Assembly (NCBI GenBank): GCA_017549765.1
Contig: JAFYNM010000033.1
Coordinates: forward strand, 62,001-126,000
Direction of reading: 5' to 3'
Length of the DNA: 64,000 nucleotides
Source: Bacteroidales bacterium
GTDB taxonomy: Bacteria > Bacteroidota > Bacteroidia > Bacteroidales > WCHB1-69
Each line of letters opens with the position of its first letter. The stretch's first letter is position 1. Made by a program: the position numbers and the translations under genes. Shown here in pieces: positions 15,389 through 25,117 of this stretch. The notes below the pieces were generated by a model. The model did not search any database, was not told the origin of the DNA, and saw only the letters and a program-made list of their open reading frames with translations.

Positions 15389-16638
15389 TACCCAAACACC
15401 ACCTCCGCCTCTTTCATCTTTTCGCGCACCGGCACATCGAAGGGGCAGCGGCTCTCGCACGCGCCACACTGGACGCACTCGCCCGCGTGGTGTTCCAATT
15501 TCTTGTATTCGGCAGCCAGCTCGTCTGTGACTTCGCCAGCCAAGTTAGCATTATCCAACAATTTATTCACCTTGGCGATGTCGATGCCCACGGGGCACGG
15601 GGCGCAATGCGAGCAGTAGGTGCAACCGCCCTTGCCGGCATCAGCCTGGGCTGTGGGCTTGCTGAGGGCAGCGTTGTAGTCCTTCTCGGCGTCCGTGGCC
15701 TTGAGATAGTACAGGTATTCATCCACCTTGCTGGCATTGTCAATGGTACACAGGGCCGTAGCCACGCACGGTTTGGCCAGCACGTATGCAAAGCATTGCT
15801 CGCGGGTGAGCGCTGTCTTCAGCGGCGACTTCTCGGCATCCAGCAGACGGTCGCCACCACCAAAGGTCTTCATCACCGTGATGGCGATGTTGTGCTGGGC
15901 ACAGTAATCGTACAGTTCCACACGCACAGGGTCGATACCTGGCAACATGTTCTCAAACGTCTTGGGATCCCAAGGATTGTTGCCCGACAGCACCCGGTCA
16001 AAGGCAGGGTTCAAGCTGAACATGATGACCTCCACCAGTCCACTCTTGGCAATAGCGAGAGCCACCTCCGCATTGTGGCTACTCACACCGATATGCTTGA
16101 TCTTGCCCTGCTTCTTCAAATCCTGTACATATTGCAGATAGTCACTGCCCTGTACGGCCTCCCAATCTTCCATCTTGTCGAAGATGTGCATCATGCCGAT
16201 GTCTATGTAATCAGTATTCAGGCGGGTGAGCAGGTCTTCAAAACCCTTCTTGCACTTGTCCACCTCGCGGGTACGCTCGTAGCTGTCTCCGTTCCACCAG
16301 CAACCGATATGGCCTTGGATGATCATCTCCTCGCGACGGTCTCCCAGTCCGTAGCCGATATTGCTGCGCACTTTGGGGTTGGCGTCGTAGATGTCCATAT
16401 AGTTCATGCCGTGGTCGAGGGCGTAGGTCACGAGCTCGCGGGAGGTGGCCGAGTCGATCTCCTCAAAACCGCCGCAGCCGAGTCCTATCACACCCACACG
16501 CAGGCCCGTACTTCCCAACGTACGGTACTCCATGTCAGGATTCTCCACAAAGGTCTTCTTCTTTTGGCAAGAGACCATTATACAGGCTGTCATCAACACA
16601 AAAATGATGAACATGCTAACAAGTTGTAATCTTTTCAT
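15385..16638 (-). CDS. Aldo/keto reductase-ferredoxin fusion with N-terminal signal sequence
   Basis: A 417-residue protein. Residues 1-24 form a signal sequence (MKRLQLVSMFIIFVLMTACI...) with two possible lipobox cysteines (LMTAC, IMVSC), then QKKK. Residues ~36-300 are an aldo/keto reductase TIM barrel starting MEYRTLGSTGLRVGVIGLG. The last ~80 residues carry two ferredoxin-type clusters, CTYCSHCAPCPVG and CVQCGACESRCPF. In the barrel the usual tetrad is altered: the tyrosine position after MDIYDANPKV lacks the canonical YG, and the lysine region reads IIQGH; the later histidine (GMMH) is kept. Related iron-sulfur AKRs are cytoplasmic. An alternative start at M36 would remove the signal. 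It lies 41 bp downstream of the C10 protease gene and is probably cotranscribed. Substrate unknown. Confidence 0.8.
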   Translation of the reverse strand: MKRLQLVSMFIIFVLMTACIMVSCQKKKTFVENPDMEYRTLGSTGLRVGVIGLGCGGFEEIDSATSRELVTYALDHGMNYMDIYDANPKVRSNIGYGLGDRREEMIIQGHIGCWWNGDSYERTREVDKCKKGFEDLLTRLNTDYIDIGMMHIFDKMEDWEAVQGSDYLQYVQDLKKQGKIKHIGVSSHNAEVALAIAKSGLVEVIMFSLNPAFDRVLSGNNPWDPKTFENMLPGIDPVRVELYDYCAQHNIAITVMKTFGGGDRLLDAEKSPLKTALTREQCFAYVLAKPCVATALCTIDNASKVDEYLYYLKATDAEKDYNAALSKPTAQADAGKGGCTYCSHCAPCPVGIDIAKVNKLLDNANLAGEVTDELAAEYKKLEHHAGECVQCGACESRCPFDVPVREKMKEAEVVFGY

Positions 16639-16679
16639 ATCATTTTATTTTGAAAGTTAATATTCAATATCAGCTGTTA

Positions 16680-19655
16680 TCAATGCTTTACCACAATAGG
16701 CTGAGCAAAGAGACGGTCCTCACGATCGGTGCCCACCAGCAGATAGGTTCCATTGGGCAGATGGCGCAATGAAAGCCGCCACTCCTCTCTCCTACCCTTC
16801 CAACTACGGCAGAGTCTTCCCTGCATATCATAGAGCATGAGCTGGTCAACAGGACCGCCGGAGACATACAGCACGTCTGAAACGGGATTAGGGTATAAGA
16901 TCAGGTTGACAGAAGGATAGTCTTCAACACCATAGCCCTGCGTATAGATAAAGACTGAATCCACGGCTGTACAAGGGGAGTTATCCATCGAGGCAGTGAC
17001 TTTATACCATGTCGGCACGATGGGGCACACTTCAATCTGGGCTGTAACCTGACCCGTACTCCAAAAGTAATGGTCTGCCCCATGAGCCGTCAGGATGGCC
17101 GTCTCGGGATACTGCAGCACATCATCGGATATGGTCAGGCACAGTTCGGGATGCGGATGAACTGTCAGATGCATCGTGACCACACTGTCGCAACCCAGGC
17201 TGCTGACAAAGGTTACTGGATAGTCGCCGGAAGTGTAATATGTAATGCCATTCCAGACGTAGGAATTGCAAGTCTCAGCAGTAAAATCTGCAAAGATACT
17301 TGGACTAACCGAAAGGTGCAGAACCGTGAGCGTGTCATGGGCATAATAGTAATAGCTGCCGGCCTGTGTGGCCACCTGTCCATGGAACAGATAGGAGTCT
17401 CCCTCACAGATCTGGGCCGTCATGGTGTCCACGTGCGCAACCACCTGCACCTGCAGGGAGGTGGTCACCTCCGCAGCAGCACTGTCTGTATAGACAGCCG
17501 CGATATGATAGGTGTACTCGCCGGTTTGCGTCACCACATCATCATAATCGTGTTGGGTGGTGGTGCCCACGACAAGGCTGTCGCGGGTGATCCTATAGTG
17601 GTCAAGGGTAGGTGGCAGCGACTGGAACTGGGCTCTTAGCGAGAAGTTCTTGCCCACCCCGTAGAAGCTCCATGAGATGTTGCCAGAGGCATAGTGCCGG
17701 CCCGCTATCTCTCCTTTCTCCGGCTCATAGTTGGCGGCATTGCCCACCGGGAGAGTATAGGAACCGCCGGGGGCCTCGACATAGATGCCGTACCAGAGCT
17801 CTTCTCCCAAGACAATAGGCACGGGCGTCTGCAAAGCAACCGTGTTCCAGGCATTGCTGTTCAATTGGCTAAGATTCAACACTTGCTCCAGCACCTGCAT
17901 GCCGGGGGACAAGGTATAGCCATCATAGCTGCCTCCTTGATAAACCACCAGCTTACATGCAGTCACTGCTGACTTGAGATAGAAGGTGATATGGGTCAGC
18001 TGGGCGGGAAAAAAGGCCACCAGATCGGTGTCACAGAGACGATACATGATGGTGCGGGCATAATCAGTACTATAACCATAGTTGGAAGTATGGGAATTCT
18101 CACCATGGGTAAAGGTCTGCATAGTGACCGCCGGAGGGTTCCAGGTCAGATGCACATTAGGAGCTTGGTATATAGCATTAGGACTCTGCGGTGCCTGATG
18201 TGCCACTGGCAAGGCCTCACCGATCAAGTTGATGATGGTGGTCAGACTGTCATAGGCCAATGTCAACGCACCATAGTGCGTAGCCATGGCAGCGCTTGAC
18301 GCTTGAAAGCGGACATACAGGATATGGTTCCCAGACTGCAGCACAGCCGTGTCGGCGAAGGGACTAGTGCCATCACTGATGGTGAAGTCTCCCGTCACCG
18401 ACGCCATCACGTGCTGACTGCCGTTCACGCAGATGACCCTGATCTGGGCAGTGTCTGCCGCACCGTTCACACTGTACAGCACCTGAGACGTCTTGGAGGT
18501 CTTCATCATAGGCTGATCCACAAAGATATTGATGACCGCCGCTTGGGAATTGCAGAAGTCGTGACTACCAGGTGTCAAGTCCGACAGCAGAAAATAGCCG
18601 TTGTTAGAGCCGCTCCAGCCCCAGTTGAAATGGAAATAGTCCTGATCGTCGTATCCGTCACACACGAAAGCGTGTCCTCCCTCGCTGCTCTGCCCACGGT
18701 ACAGAACCGGCCTGAGCGCATTCAATTGATTCTTGATGGCATTTTTCCACGTAGAACCGGTATATTGGCTTCTATAGATATAGGAAGACACCCCGTAGCC
18801 AAAATAGGCATGCAGGGCATTCGGGCTGTTGCTGAGATAGGCACTACTGCCGTCACTGCCGAAGCCCATATTTACAGAGACAGCACAATGATAGATCAGC
18901 TGGGCCACCTCTTGGATCTGGTTAGCTGGAGTACTGGAGGTGAGCCGGTCGGGCATCAAGGCATAGTGATAGGTAGTGGCACCAAAGTCTGCACTCTCGG
19001 TGCCATAGTCGCTCACATAAGAGGTACTGTCGGTCCCTTGAGCGGGGTACTCCCAATAGCGCATCACCTGCGCCATGGCTGTGGCCACACATCCAGCGTA
19101 GGCATGACCTCCCGGCCCTTCGGCATCGGAAGGACAGAGGCTGTTGTAATAGCTGTTCTGATCCCAGCGCGTCTGGATCAGAGGAGGCACCACCACCTCA
19201 TTGCGTACATTCAGAGGGTGCATCTCCAGAATATCGCGCCACATGGGGTGCTCGTCAGCAGCCATCTCCATCGATTGTTCCAGATAATCCATGATCTCTG
19301 CCGCATAATCGTCAAAATATTCCATCATGGCGGGCAACACCGCTTCCACGTCAAAAGGGCCTTCCGTGGAATAGGCGATGACCGGGCGTATGCGATTGTC
19401 CGCGGCAACCATCACAAAACCATCATCCACATTATAGACATAAAAGACCGGAGCCGTCCGGGATGCGTTGTCTGACGGAGCATAGTGTGTATAAACCTTC
19501 ACGGGCTGGAGAAGAGGCATCGACGAATGCGTCTTCATCTGATAGAAACGGGCCGCCACCCGACTGACCGTCACACTGTCCACCGGACCGGCCCATGAAG
19601 AGCCCATTGCGGCGAGCAAGCATAGCAGCGCTATCAGAATTTTCGCAAATCGCAT
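16680..19655 (-). CDS. C10 family cysteine protease (streptopain-like) with T9SS type A domain
   Basis: A 991-residue secreted protease. I use the ATG at 19655, which gives signal peptide MRFAKILIALLCLLAAMGSSWA; an upstream in-frame start would lie before the promoter. An inhibitory propeptide precedes the catalytic domain. The nucleophile is C189 in AYAGCVATAMAQVMRYW, the catalytic histidine is H328 in GGHAFVCDGYDD, and HFNWGWSGSNNGYF follows, all hallmarks of SpeB/PrtT-type C10 peptidases. Downstream a fibronectin-III-like domain (VHLTWNPP ... LDHYRITRDS) is interrupted by a ~150-residue beta-rich insert, as in adhesin regions of gingipain-like proteins. The C-terminus VNLILYPNPVSDVLYV...GTYLLV is a T9SS type A sorting domain. 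Likely role: extracellular protein degradation. Confidence 0.9.
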   Translation of the reverse strand: MRFAKILIALLCLLAAMGSSWAGPVDSVTVSRVAARFYQMKTHSSMPLLQPVKVYTHYAPSDNASRTAPVFYVYNVDDGFVMVAADNRIRPVIAYSTEGPFDVEAVLPAMMEYFDDYAAEIMDYLEQSMEMAADEHPMWRDILEMHPLNVRNEVVVPPLIQTRWDQNSYYNSLCPSDAEGPGGHAYAGCVATAMAQVMRYWEYPAQGTDSTSYVSDYGTESADFGATTYHYALMPDRLTSSTPANQIQEVAQLIYHCAVSVNMGFGSDGSSAYLSNSPNALHAYFGYGVSSYIYRSQYTGSTWKNAIKNQLNALRPVLYRGQSSEGGHAFVCDGYDDQDYFHFNWGWSGSNNGYFLLSDLTPGSHDFCNSQAAVINIFVDQPMMKTSKTSQVLYSVNGAADTAQIRVICVNGSQHVMASVTGDFTISDGTSPFADTAVLQSGNHILYVRFQASSAAMATHYGALTLAYDSLTTIINLIGEALPVAHQAPQSPNAIYQAPNVHLTWNPPAVTMQTFTHGENSHTSNYGYSTDYARTIMYRLCDTDLVAFFPAQLTHITFYLKSAVTACKLVVYQGGSYDGYTLSPGMQVLEQVLNLSQLNSNAWNTVALQTPVPIVLGEELWYGIYVEAPGGSYTLPVGNAANYEPEKGEIAGRHYASGNISWSFYGVGKNFSLRAQFQSLPPTLDHYRITRDSLVVGTTTQHDYDDVVTQTGEYTYHIAAVYTDSAAAEVTTSLQVQVVAHVDTMTAQICEGDSYLFHGQVATQAGSYYYYAHDTLTVLHLSVSPSIFADFTAETCNSYVWNGITYYTSGDYPVTFVSSLGCDSVVTMHLTVHPHPELCLTISDDVLQYPETAILTAHGADHYFWSTGQVTAQIEVCPIVPTWYKVTASMDNSPCTAVDSVFIYTQGYGVEDYPSVNLILYPNPVSDVLYVSGGPVDQLMLYDMQGRLCRSWKGRREEWRLSLRHLPNGTYLLVGTDREDRLFAQPIVVKH

Positions 19656-19679
19656 ACCTTTGTCGTTTTTTTGAGTTGG

Positions 19680-19687
19680 CAAAAATA
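19680..19687 (-). promoter_or_regulatory. -7 element for the C10 protease gene
   Basis: TATTTTTG followed by CCAAC on the minus strand, 25 bases upstream of the ATG at 19655. It rules out the longer frame that begins upstream of it. Confidence 0.65.
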
Positions 19688-19880
19688 CAGAAAAAACCAA
19701 AATGAGCAATGATCATCCTTCACAAACGACGCCCTCGTTCTTGTTCTGTAATGGGAGCCATCAAGCGGGACAGTTCTATGCATTGGGTGCATATAACATT
19801 AAATAACAATCAGTTATAAAAAATGGGTATTGTTGAAAAATAATCCTCCCGCTATGCCACATTTTTTCCATCAAAAAATA

Positions 19881-19888
19881 TAACTTTG
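19881..19888 (+). promoter_or_regulatory. -7 element for dnaE
   Basis: TAACTTTG (TAnnTTTG), 46 bases before the dnaE ATG. Apart from this and the divergent protease promoter, the 278-bp interval shows only AT-rich sequence. Confidence 0.55.
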
Positions 19889-19933
19889 TAGCTGTTAAAA
19901 AACCAATCCCACAAAACCTTTAACCTTTTTATT

Positions 19934-22900
19934 ATGAGCAACTTCACCCATCTCCATGTGCATACACAATACTCCATCCTGGACGGCATGTCGTCCATTT
20001 CAGGTTTGGTGGAGAAATGCAGGGCCACGGGCATGCAGGCTATCGCCATCACCGACCATGGTGTCATGTACGGCATCAAGGAGTTCTATGACTATGTGAA
20101 AAAGACCAATGGAAAGGTTAAGGACAAAATCAAGGAGCTGGAGGAGAAGTTGGGCACCTTGGAAGACGAGCAGGCGAAGGCGGAGTGCCAGCAGCAGTTG
20201 GAGGCAGAGCGCAAGAAGATCATCAAGCCCATCTTCGGCTGTGAGGCGTATGTTGCCAAGAAGACGCCCACCAACCCGACGGGCGATCATACCGTACGAG
20301 AGCACAAAGAGAATGGGTATGGCGAACACCTCATCCTGCTGGCCAAAAACGAAACCGGCTATCATAATCTCTGCAAGATGATCTCCTTGGCTTGGATTGA
20401 GGGTTTCTTCTACAAGGCACGTATCGATCATGAGATGCTGGAGAAGTATCACGAGGGCATCATCGTCTCTTCCGCCTGTCTGGCCGGCGAGATCCCGCAG
20501 CAGCTGCTGTCGGGGCACTACGAAAAAGCCAAGGAGTCAGCCTTATGGTTCAAGAGCGTCTTTGGGGAGGACTATTATCTGGAGTTGCAGCGTCACGAGA
20601 CCCACGTACCGGGTGGCGACCAGACCACCTACGAGCATCAGAAGATCGTCAATGAGCAGTTGATACGCTTGTCTGCGGAGACCGGCATCAAGCTTATCGC
20701 CACCAACGACGTGCACTTTGTCGATGAGACCGATGCGGAGGCGCACGACCGGCTCATCTGTGTCAACACCGCCTCCCGCATTGACGATGCCGACCGTTTG
20801 CACTACACCAAGCAAGAGTGGTTGAAAACGCCGGAGGAGATGGAGGCCATTTTCGGGGACATCCCCGAGGCGTTGAGCAACACGCAGGAGATTGTGGACA
20901 AGGTGGAGACCTTCGCCTTGCAGCACGCGCCCATCATGCCTAAGTTCGACATTCCCGAAGATTTCGGCACGGTGGAAAGCTACAAAGAGCGTTTCACCGA
21001 AGAGGATCTGCGAGCGGAGTTCGAGAGTGGCGAAGGCGGTGAAGGCCGTATCGCCAAGCTCGGCGGCTTGGAGCAAGTATATCGCATCAAGCTGGAGGCC
21101 GACTATCTGCGCAAGCTCACCTATGACGGGGCGGTGCAGCGCTACGGAGACCCCGTGCCGCCGGAGGTGCAGGAGCGCATCGACTTCGAGTTGGGGGTCA
21201 TGCGCAACATGGGTTTCCCGGGATACTTCCTCATCGTGCAAGACTTCATCGCAGCTGCCCGCAACATGGGCATCTCCGTGGGTCCGGGCCGTGGCTCCGC
21301 CGCCGGATCCGTCGCCGCCTACTGTCTGCGCATCACCGACATCGACCCTTTAAAATACGACCTGCTGTTTGAGCGTTTCCTCAACCCCGATCGTATCTCC
21401 CTGCCCGATATCGACGTGGACTTCGACGATGAAGGGCGCTACCGCATCCTCGACTGGATCACCCAGAAATATGGCAAAGAGCGCGTGGCCCACATCATCA
21501 CCTACGGCACCATGGCCACCAAGTCGAGCCTGAAAGACGTGGCCCGCGTGCACAACCTATCCGTCGCTGACTCCGACAAGCTCACCAAGATGATCCCCGA
21601 CCGCCTGCCTGACGATCCCAAGACGCACAAAGCCACCAAGGTCAACATCAAAAACTGTCTGCGCTTAGTGCCGGAGTTCAAGGACGCTTACGACAAAGAT
21701 CCCAAGATCAAAGAGATCATCGACTACGCCTCCCAGCTGGAGGGGACCGTCCGCCAAGTGGGCATCCATGCCTGCGGCGTCATTATCGGTGCCGACGATC
21801 TCATGAACTTCGCCCCGCTGTCCACCGTGATGGACAAGAACACCAAGGAGAACATCATCGTTACCGAGTATGAAGGTTCCGTAGTGGAAGATGTCGGCCT
21901 CATCAAGATGGACTTCTTAGGGCTCTCCACCCTTTCCATCATCCGGGAAGCCATCTCCAACATCAAAAAGTCCAAGGGCATAGACCTCGACATTGACAAG
22001 ATACCGCTGGACGACGAACTGACCTATCAGCTCTTCTGCCAAGGCGACACCATCGGCACTTTCCAATTTGAATCCCCGGGCATGCAGAAATACCTTCGGG
22101 AGCTGCAGCCCTCCACCTTCGAGGACCTCATCGCCATGAACGCCCTCTACCGTCCGGGGCCCATGGACTACATCCCGCAGTTCATTGACCGCAAGCACGG
22201 CAGGGAGAAGATAGAGTACGACATCCCGGTGATGGAGAAGTACCTGAAGGACACCTACGGCATCACGGTCTATCAAGAGCAGGTGATGCTCCTGTCAAGG
22301 CTATTGGCCAACTTCACCCGTGGCGAGTCGGATACGTTACGTAAAGCCATGGGCAAGAAGCTCAAAGACAAGCTGGATGCCCTGAAGCCCAAATTCATCA
22401 ACGGCGGCACCGCCAACGGGCACGATCCCAAGGTGCTGGAGAAGATCTGGGCCGACTGGGAGAAGTTCGCCTCCTACGCCTTCAACAAGTCGCACGCCAC
22501 CTGTTACTCGTGGGTCGCCTATCAGACCGCCTACCTGAAAGCGCACTATCGAGCCGAGCTGATGGCCGCCAACCTCACCAACAACGTCAACGACATCAAG
22601 AAGATCACCCAGTTTGTGGAAGACTGTCACAAGAGCGGCATTGTCGTCAAGGGTCCCGACATCAACGAGTCGGACCAGACCTTCACGGTCAACAAGGACG
22701 GCGACATCCGTTTCGGCTTGTCGGCACTGAAAGGCGTGGGTGGCAGCGCGGCCAACAACATCGTGGAAGAGCGCAACGCCAATGGTCCTTACAAGAGCTT
22801 CTTCGACTTCATGACGCGCGTCAACCTGCGCAACTGCAACAAGAAGTGCATCGAGGTGCTGGCCATGAGCGGCGCCTTCGAGAGTATCGGCAAAGAGCAT

Positions 22901-23749
22901 CGCGCTCAGTATTTCGCCGCCGACAAGGATGGGCGCACCGTCATCGACAAGTGCATCTCATACGTTAACAAGACCGACAGCGCCGCCAAGAACCAGGCCT
23001 CCCTCTTCGATGCCTTCGCGGAAGAAGAGGACGAGGGGCTCTCCATCGACTTCCCCGTCTGTGATCCTTGGAACGGCCTGGAGCTGGCGAAACGCGAGTT
23101 CGAAGTCGCCGGCTTCTATATCTCCGGCCACCCGCTGCAAGAGTTCAAATATATCATCGAGAACTTCACCAACACCGACCTCTCGCGGATGAGTGACGAC
23201 AACCATCTGATCTCCATGGCGGCCTCCGGCAAAGGATTGCAGTTTGCAGGCATGATCAGCAAGGCCGTCATCGCCATGGACCGCTCCCAGCGCAATTTCG
23301 GTATCTACACGATGGAAGACCAGCAGGGCACCTGGACCTGGCGTCTTTTCAAAGAGGACTTTGACAAGTTCAAATGGGCACTGGAAGAGGGCAAGCGTGT
23401 CTTCGTCAACGCCAGCGTCAACGTGCGGCAGTACACCGACAAGGAGGGCAACCAGCGCAAGTTCATCGATGTCAAGCCCGTGATGATCTGCAACTTGGAA
23501 GATGCCTACGAGAAGCTCTGCAAGGTGGTGCGCATAGCCCTACGCATCCAGGACATCTCTAAAAGCGTGGCGCAAGAGATTCTGGAACAGATACAAAGCC
23601 ACAAGGGCAAGACGGAATTCAACCTACGTATCGTGGAGGCCGACAATGTCTTCTTCAGCGACTTCTTCAACTTCACCGTCACCGTGGACCCAGCGTCATT
23701 TTTGAAAGACTTCCATCTTTCCGTACCCTATAAAATCGAATTAGCCTAA
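19934..23749 (+). CDS. dnaE: DNA polymerase III subunit alpha
   Basis: The replicative polymerase catalytic subunit, 1271 residues. The N-terminal PHP domain begins FTHLHVHTQYSILDGMSSI and has AIAITDHGVMYG near residue 35. Compared with E. coli there is a charged insert near residues 57-95 (KDKIKELEEKLGTLEDEQAK). The palm domain carries GPGRGSAAGS near residue 455 and the catalytic LPDIDVDFDDEGR near residue 490. VRQVGIHACGVII near 605, the fingers and tau-binding regions, an HhH segment and a C-terminal OB-fold (about 1080-1180) complete a standard DnaE1. The nfeD-like gene follows after 6 bp and the Omp85-like gene overlaps that, so dnaE heads a three-gene operon. Confidence 0.97.
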   Translation: MSNFTHLHVHTQYSILDGMSSISGLVEKCRATGMQAIAITDHGVMYGIKEFYDYVKKTNGKVKDKIKELEEKLGTLEDEQAKAECQQQLEAERKKIIKPIFGCEAYVAKKTPTNPTGDHTVREHKENGYGEHLILLAKNETGYHNLCKMISLAWIEGFFYKARIDHEMLEKYHEGIIVSSACLAGEIPQQLLSGHYEKAKESALWFKSVFGEDYYLELQRHETHVPGGDQTTYEHQKIVNEQLIRLSAETGIKLIATNDVHFVDETDAEAHDRLICVNTASRIDDADRLHYTKQEWLKTPEEMEAIFGDIPEALSNTQEIVDKVETFALQHAPIMPKFDIPEDFGTVESYKERFTEEDLRAEFESGEGGEGRIAKLGGLEQVYRIKLEADYLRKLTYDGAVQRYGDPVPPEVQERIDFELGVMRNMGFPGYFLIVQDFIAAARNMGISVGPGRGSAAGSVAAYCLRITDIDPLKYDLLFERFLNPDRISLPDIDVDFDDEGRYRILDWITQKYGKERVAHIITYGTMATKSSLKDVARVHNLSVADSDKLTKMIPDRLPDDPKTHKATKVNIKNCLRLVPEFKDAYDKDPKIKEIIDYASQLEGTVRQVGIHACGVIIGADDLMNFAPLSTVMDKNTKENIIVTEYEGSVVEDVGLIKMDFLGLSTLSIIREAISNIKKSKGIDLDIDKIPLDDELTYQLFCQGDTIGTFQFESPGMQKYLRELQPSTFEDLIAMNALYRPGPMDYIPQFIDRKHGREKIEYDIPVMEKYLKDTYGITVYQEQVMLLSRLLANFTRGESDTLRKAMGKKLKDKLDALKPKFINGGTANGHDPKVLEKIWADWEKFASYAFNKSHATCYSWVAYQTAYLKAHYRAELMAANLTNNVNDIKKITQFVEDCHKSGIVVKGPDINESDQTFTVNKDGDIRFGLSALKGVGGSAANNIVEERNANGPYKSFFDFMTRVNLRNCNKKCIEVLAMSGAFESIGKEHRAQYFAADKDGRTVIDKCISYVNKTDSAAKNQASLFDAFAEEEDEGLSIDFPVCDPWNGLELAKREFEVAGFYISGHPLQEFKYIIENFTNTDLSRMSDDNHLISMAASGKGLQFAGMISKAVIAMDRSQRNFGIYTMEDQQGTWTWRLFKEDFDKFKWALEEGKRVFVNASVNVRQYTDKEGNQRKFIDVKPVMICNLEDAYEKLCKVVRIALRIQDISKSVAQEILEQIQSHKGKTEFNLRIVEADNVFFSDFFNFTVTVDPASFLKDFHLSVPYKIELA

Positions 23750-23755
23750 TCCATC

Positions 23756-25117
23756 ATGAGAGTCAAAAGCATATTCATCATTCTGGCATGCTGTCTGTTG
23801 TACTGTTTTGGCAGTGCCCAGAGCAGCCATCAAGTCTATTATTTCACCATTGACGACAATATTGCCAAGCCTGCGGTACGCAAGACCGAGAAGGCGGTCA
23901 AGGAGGCCACGGAGCAGAAAGCCGACTATCTGTTGTTGGAGCTCAACACCTTTGGAGGCGAGTTGGATGCCGCCGACAAGATCCGCACCTTGCTGCTGAA
24001 CGCCCCCATGCCGACGATGGTCTTCATCAACAACAATGCGGCCTCGGCCGGTGCGCTGATCTCCATCGCCTGCGACAGCATCTATATGGCCTCAGGCTCC
24101 TCCATAGGCGCTGCCTCGGTGGTCAACCAGGAAGGGGAAGTCATGCCCGACAAATACCAGTCGTACATGCGTTCGCTCATGCGCACCACCGCAGAGAAGA
24201 ACGGCCGCAATCCCGACATCGCCCAAGCCATGGTGGATCCAGACATTGCCATCCCTGGAGTGTCTGAGAAAGGCAAAGTCCTGACTTTCACCACGGAAGA
24301 GGCCATCAAGCAGGGCTTCTGCGAGGGCATGGCCGCCGACAAAGGAGAGGTGCTCCGACAGGCTGGACTGGAAGACTACTCCCTCACCGAGCAGAACCTT
24401 TCCTGGATTGACAAGCTCATCCTTTTCCTCGTCAACCCCGTGGTTAGCAGTATCTTAATCATGTGCATCGTGGGCGGCATCTACTTCGAGTTGCAGGCAC
24501 CAGGGCTGGGACTCCCCATCATCATCGCCATCACGGCAGCCCTGCTCTACTTCGCCCCGCACTATTTGGAGGGTCTCGCCCAGCACTGGGAGATCCTGCT
24601 CTTCATCATCGGCGTGGTGCTGCTCTTCCTGGAGTTCTTCGTCATCCCCGGCTTCGGCGTGGCCGGCGTCTCGGGCATCGTCCTCATCGTCGGCGCCCTT
24701 GTGCTGACGATGATCTTCAACGTGGGATTCCATTTTCACTTCAACCCCGACTTCAACGGAGCCTATGAGGTGGCCAAGAATCTGGTCATCGTGATGTTCA
24801 GCATCGTGGCAGGCTTCTTCCTCGCCCTATGGCTTTGCAAGAAGGTCATCACCGCCCAGACCCGTTTTGGCACGGTGGCGTTGAACACCGAGCTGACCGC
24901 CGACAAGGGATTCATCGCTCAAGACATGCAGCTGCAGCATCTGGTAGGTCGCGATGGCATCACCGCCACCTTCATGCGCCCCGCCGGCAAGATCGAGATC
25001 GATGGCGACCTCTATGACGCCACCTCCGAATACGGCCTCATCGACAAAGGATGCCCCGTGACAGTCGTCAAGTTTGAGAACGCCCAACTGGTCGTGCATA
25101 AAAAAGACAACGATTGA
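23756..25117 (+). CDS. NfeD/ClpP-class membrane serine protease
   Basis: A 453-residue membrane protein of the long NfeD type. A signal peptide (MRVKSIFIILACCLLYCFGS) leads into a ClpP/SppA-like protease domain: ELNTFGGELDAADKIR near residue 60, the nucleophile in NNNAASAGALISIACD near residue 100 (Ser of ASAGA), and GSSIGAASVV. The general-base lysine is probably in EKGKVLTF near residue 175. Four to five membrane segments follow (about 215-360), and the C-terminal OB-fold NfeD domain ends with GCPVTVVKFENAQLVVHKK. Homologues work with SPFH/stomatin proteins in membrane quality control; no SPFH gene is in the window. Confidence 0.88.
   Translation: MRVKSIFIILACCLLYCFGSAQSSHQVYYFTIDDNIAKPAVRKTEKAVKEATEQKADYLLLELNTFGGELDAADKIRTLLLNAPMPTMVFINNNAASAGALISIACDSIYMASGSSIGAASVVNQEGEVMPDKYQSYMRSLMRTTAEKNGRNPDIAQAMVDPDIAIPGVSEKGKVLTFTTEEAIKQGFCEGMAADKGEVLRQAGLEDYSLTEQNLSWIDKLILFLVNPVVSSILIMCIVGGIYFELQAPGLGLPIIIAITAALLYFAPHYLEGLAQHWEILLFIIGVVLLFLEFFVIPGFGVAGVSGIVLIVGALVLTMIFNVGFHFHFNPDFNGAYEVAKNLVIVMFSIVAGFFLALWLCKKVITAQTRFGTVALNTELTADKGFIAQDMQLQHLVGRDGITATFMRPAGKIEIDGDLYDATSEYGLIDKGCPVTVVKFENAQLVVHKKDND

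Noticed and set aside
15349-16629. 426-codon plus-strand frame opposite the aldo/keto reductase gene
   Set aside because: Shadow frame; the minus strand encodes cysteine clusters and a TIM barrel.
18303-19475. 390-codon open frame antisense to the C10 protease
   Set aside because: The minus strand carries the catalytic Cys/His motifs; this frame has none and lacks a promoter.
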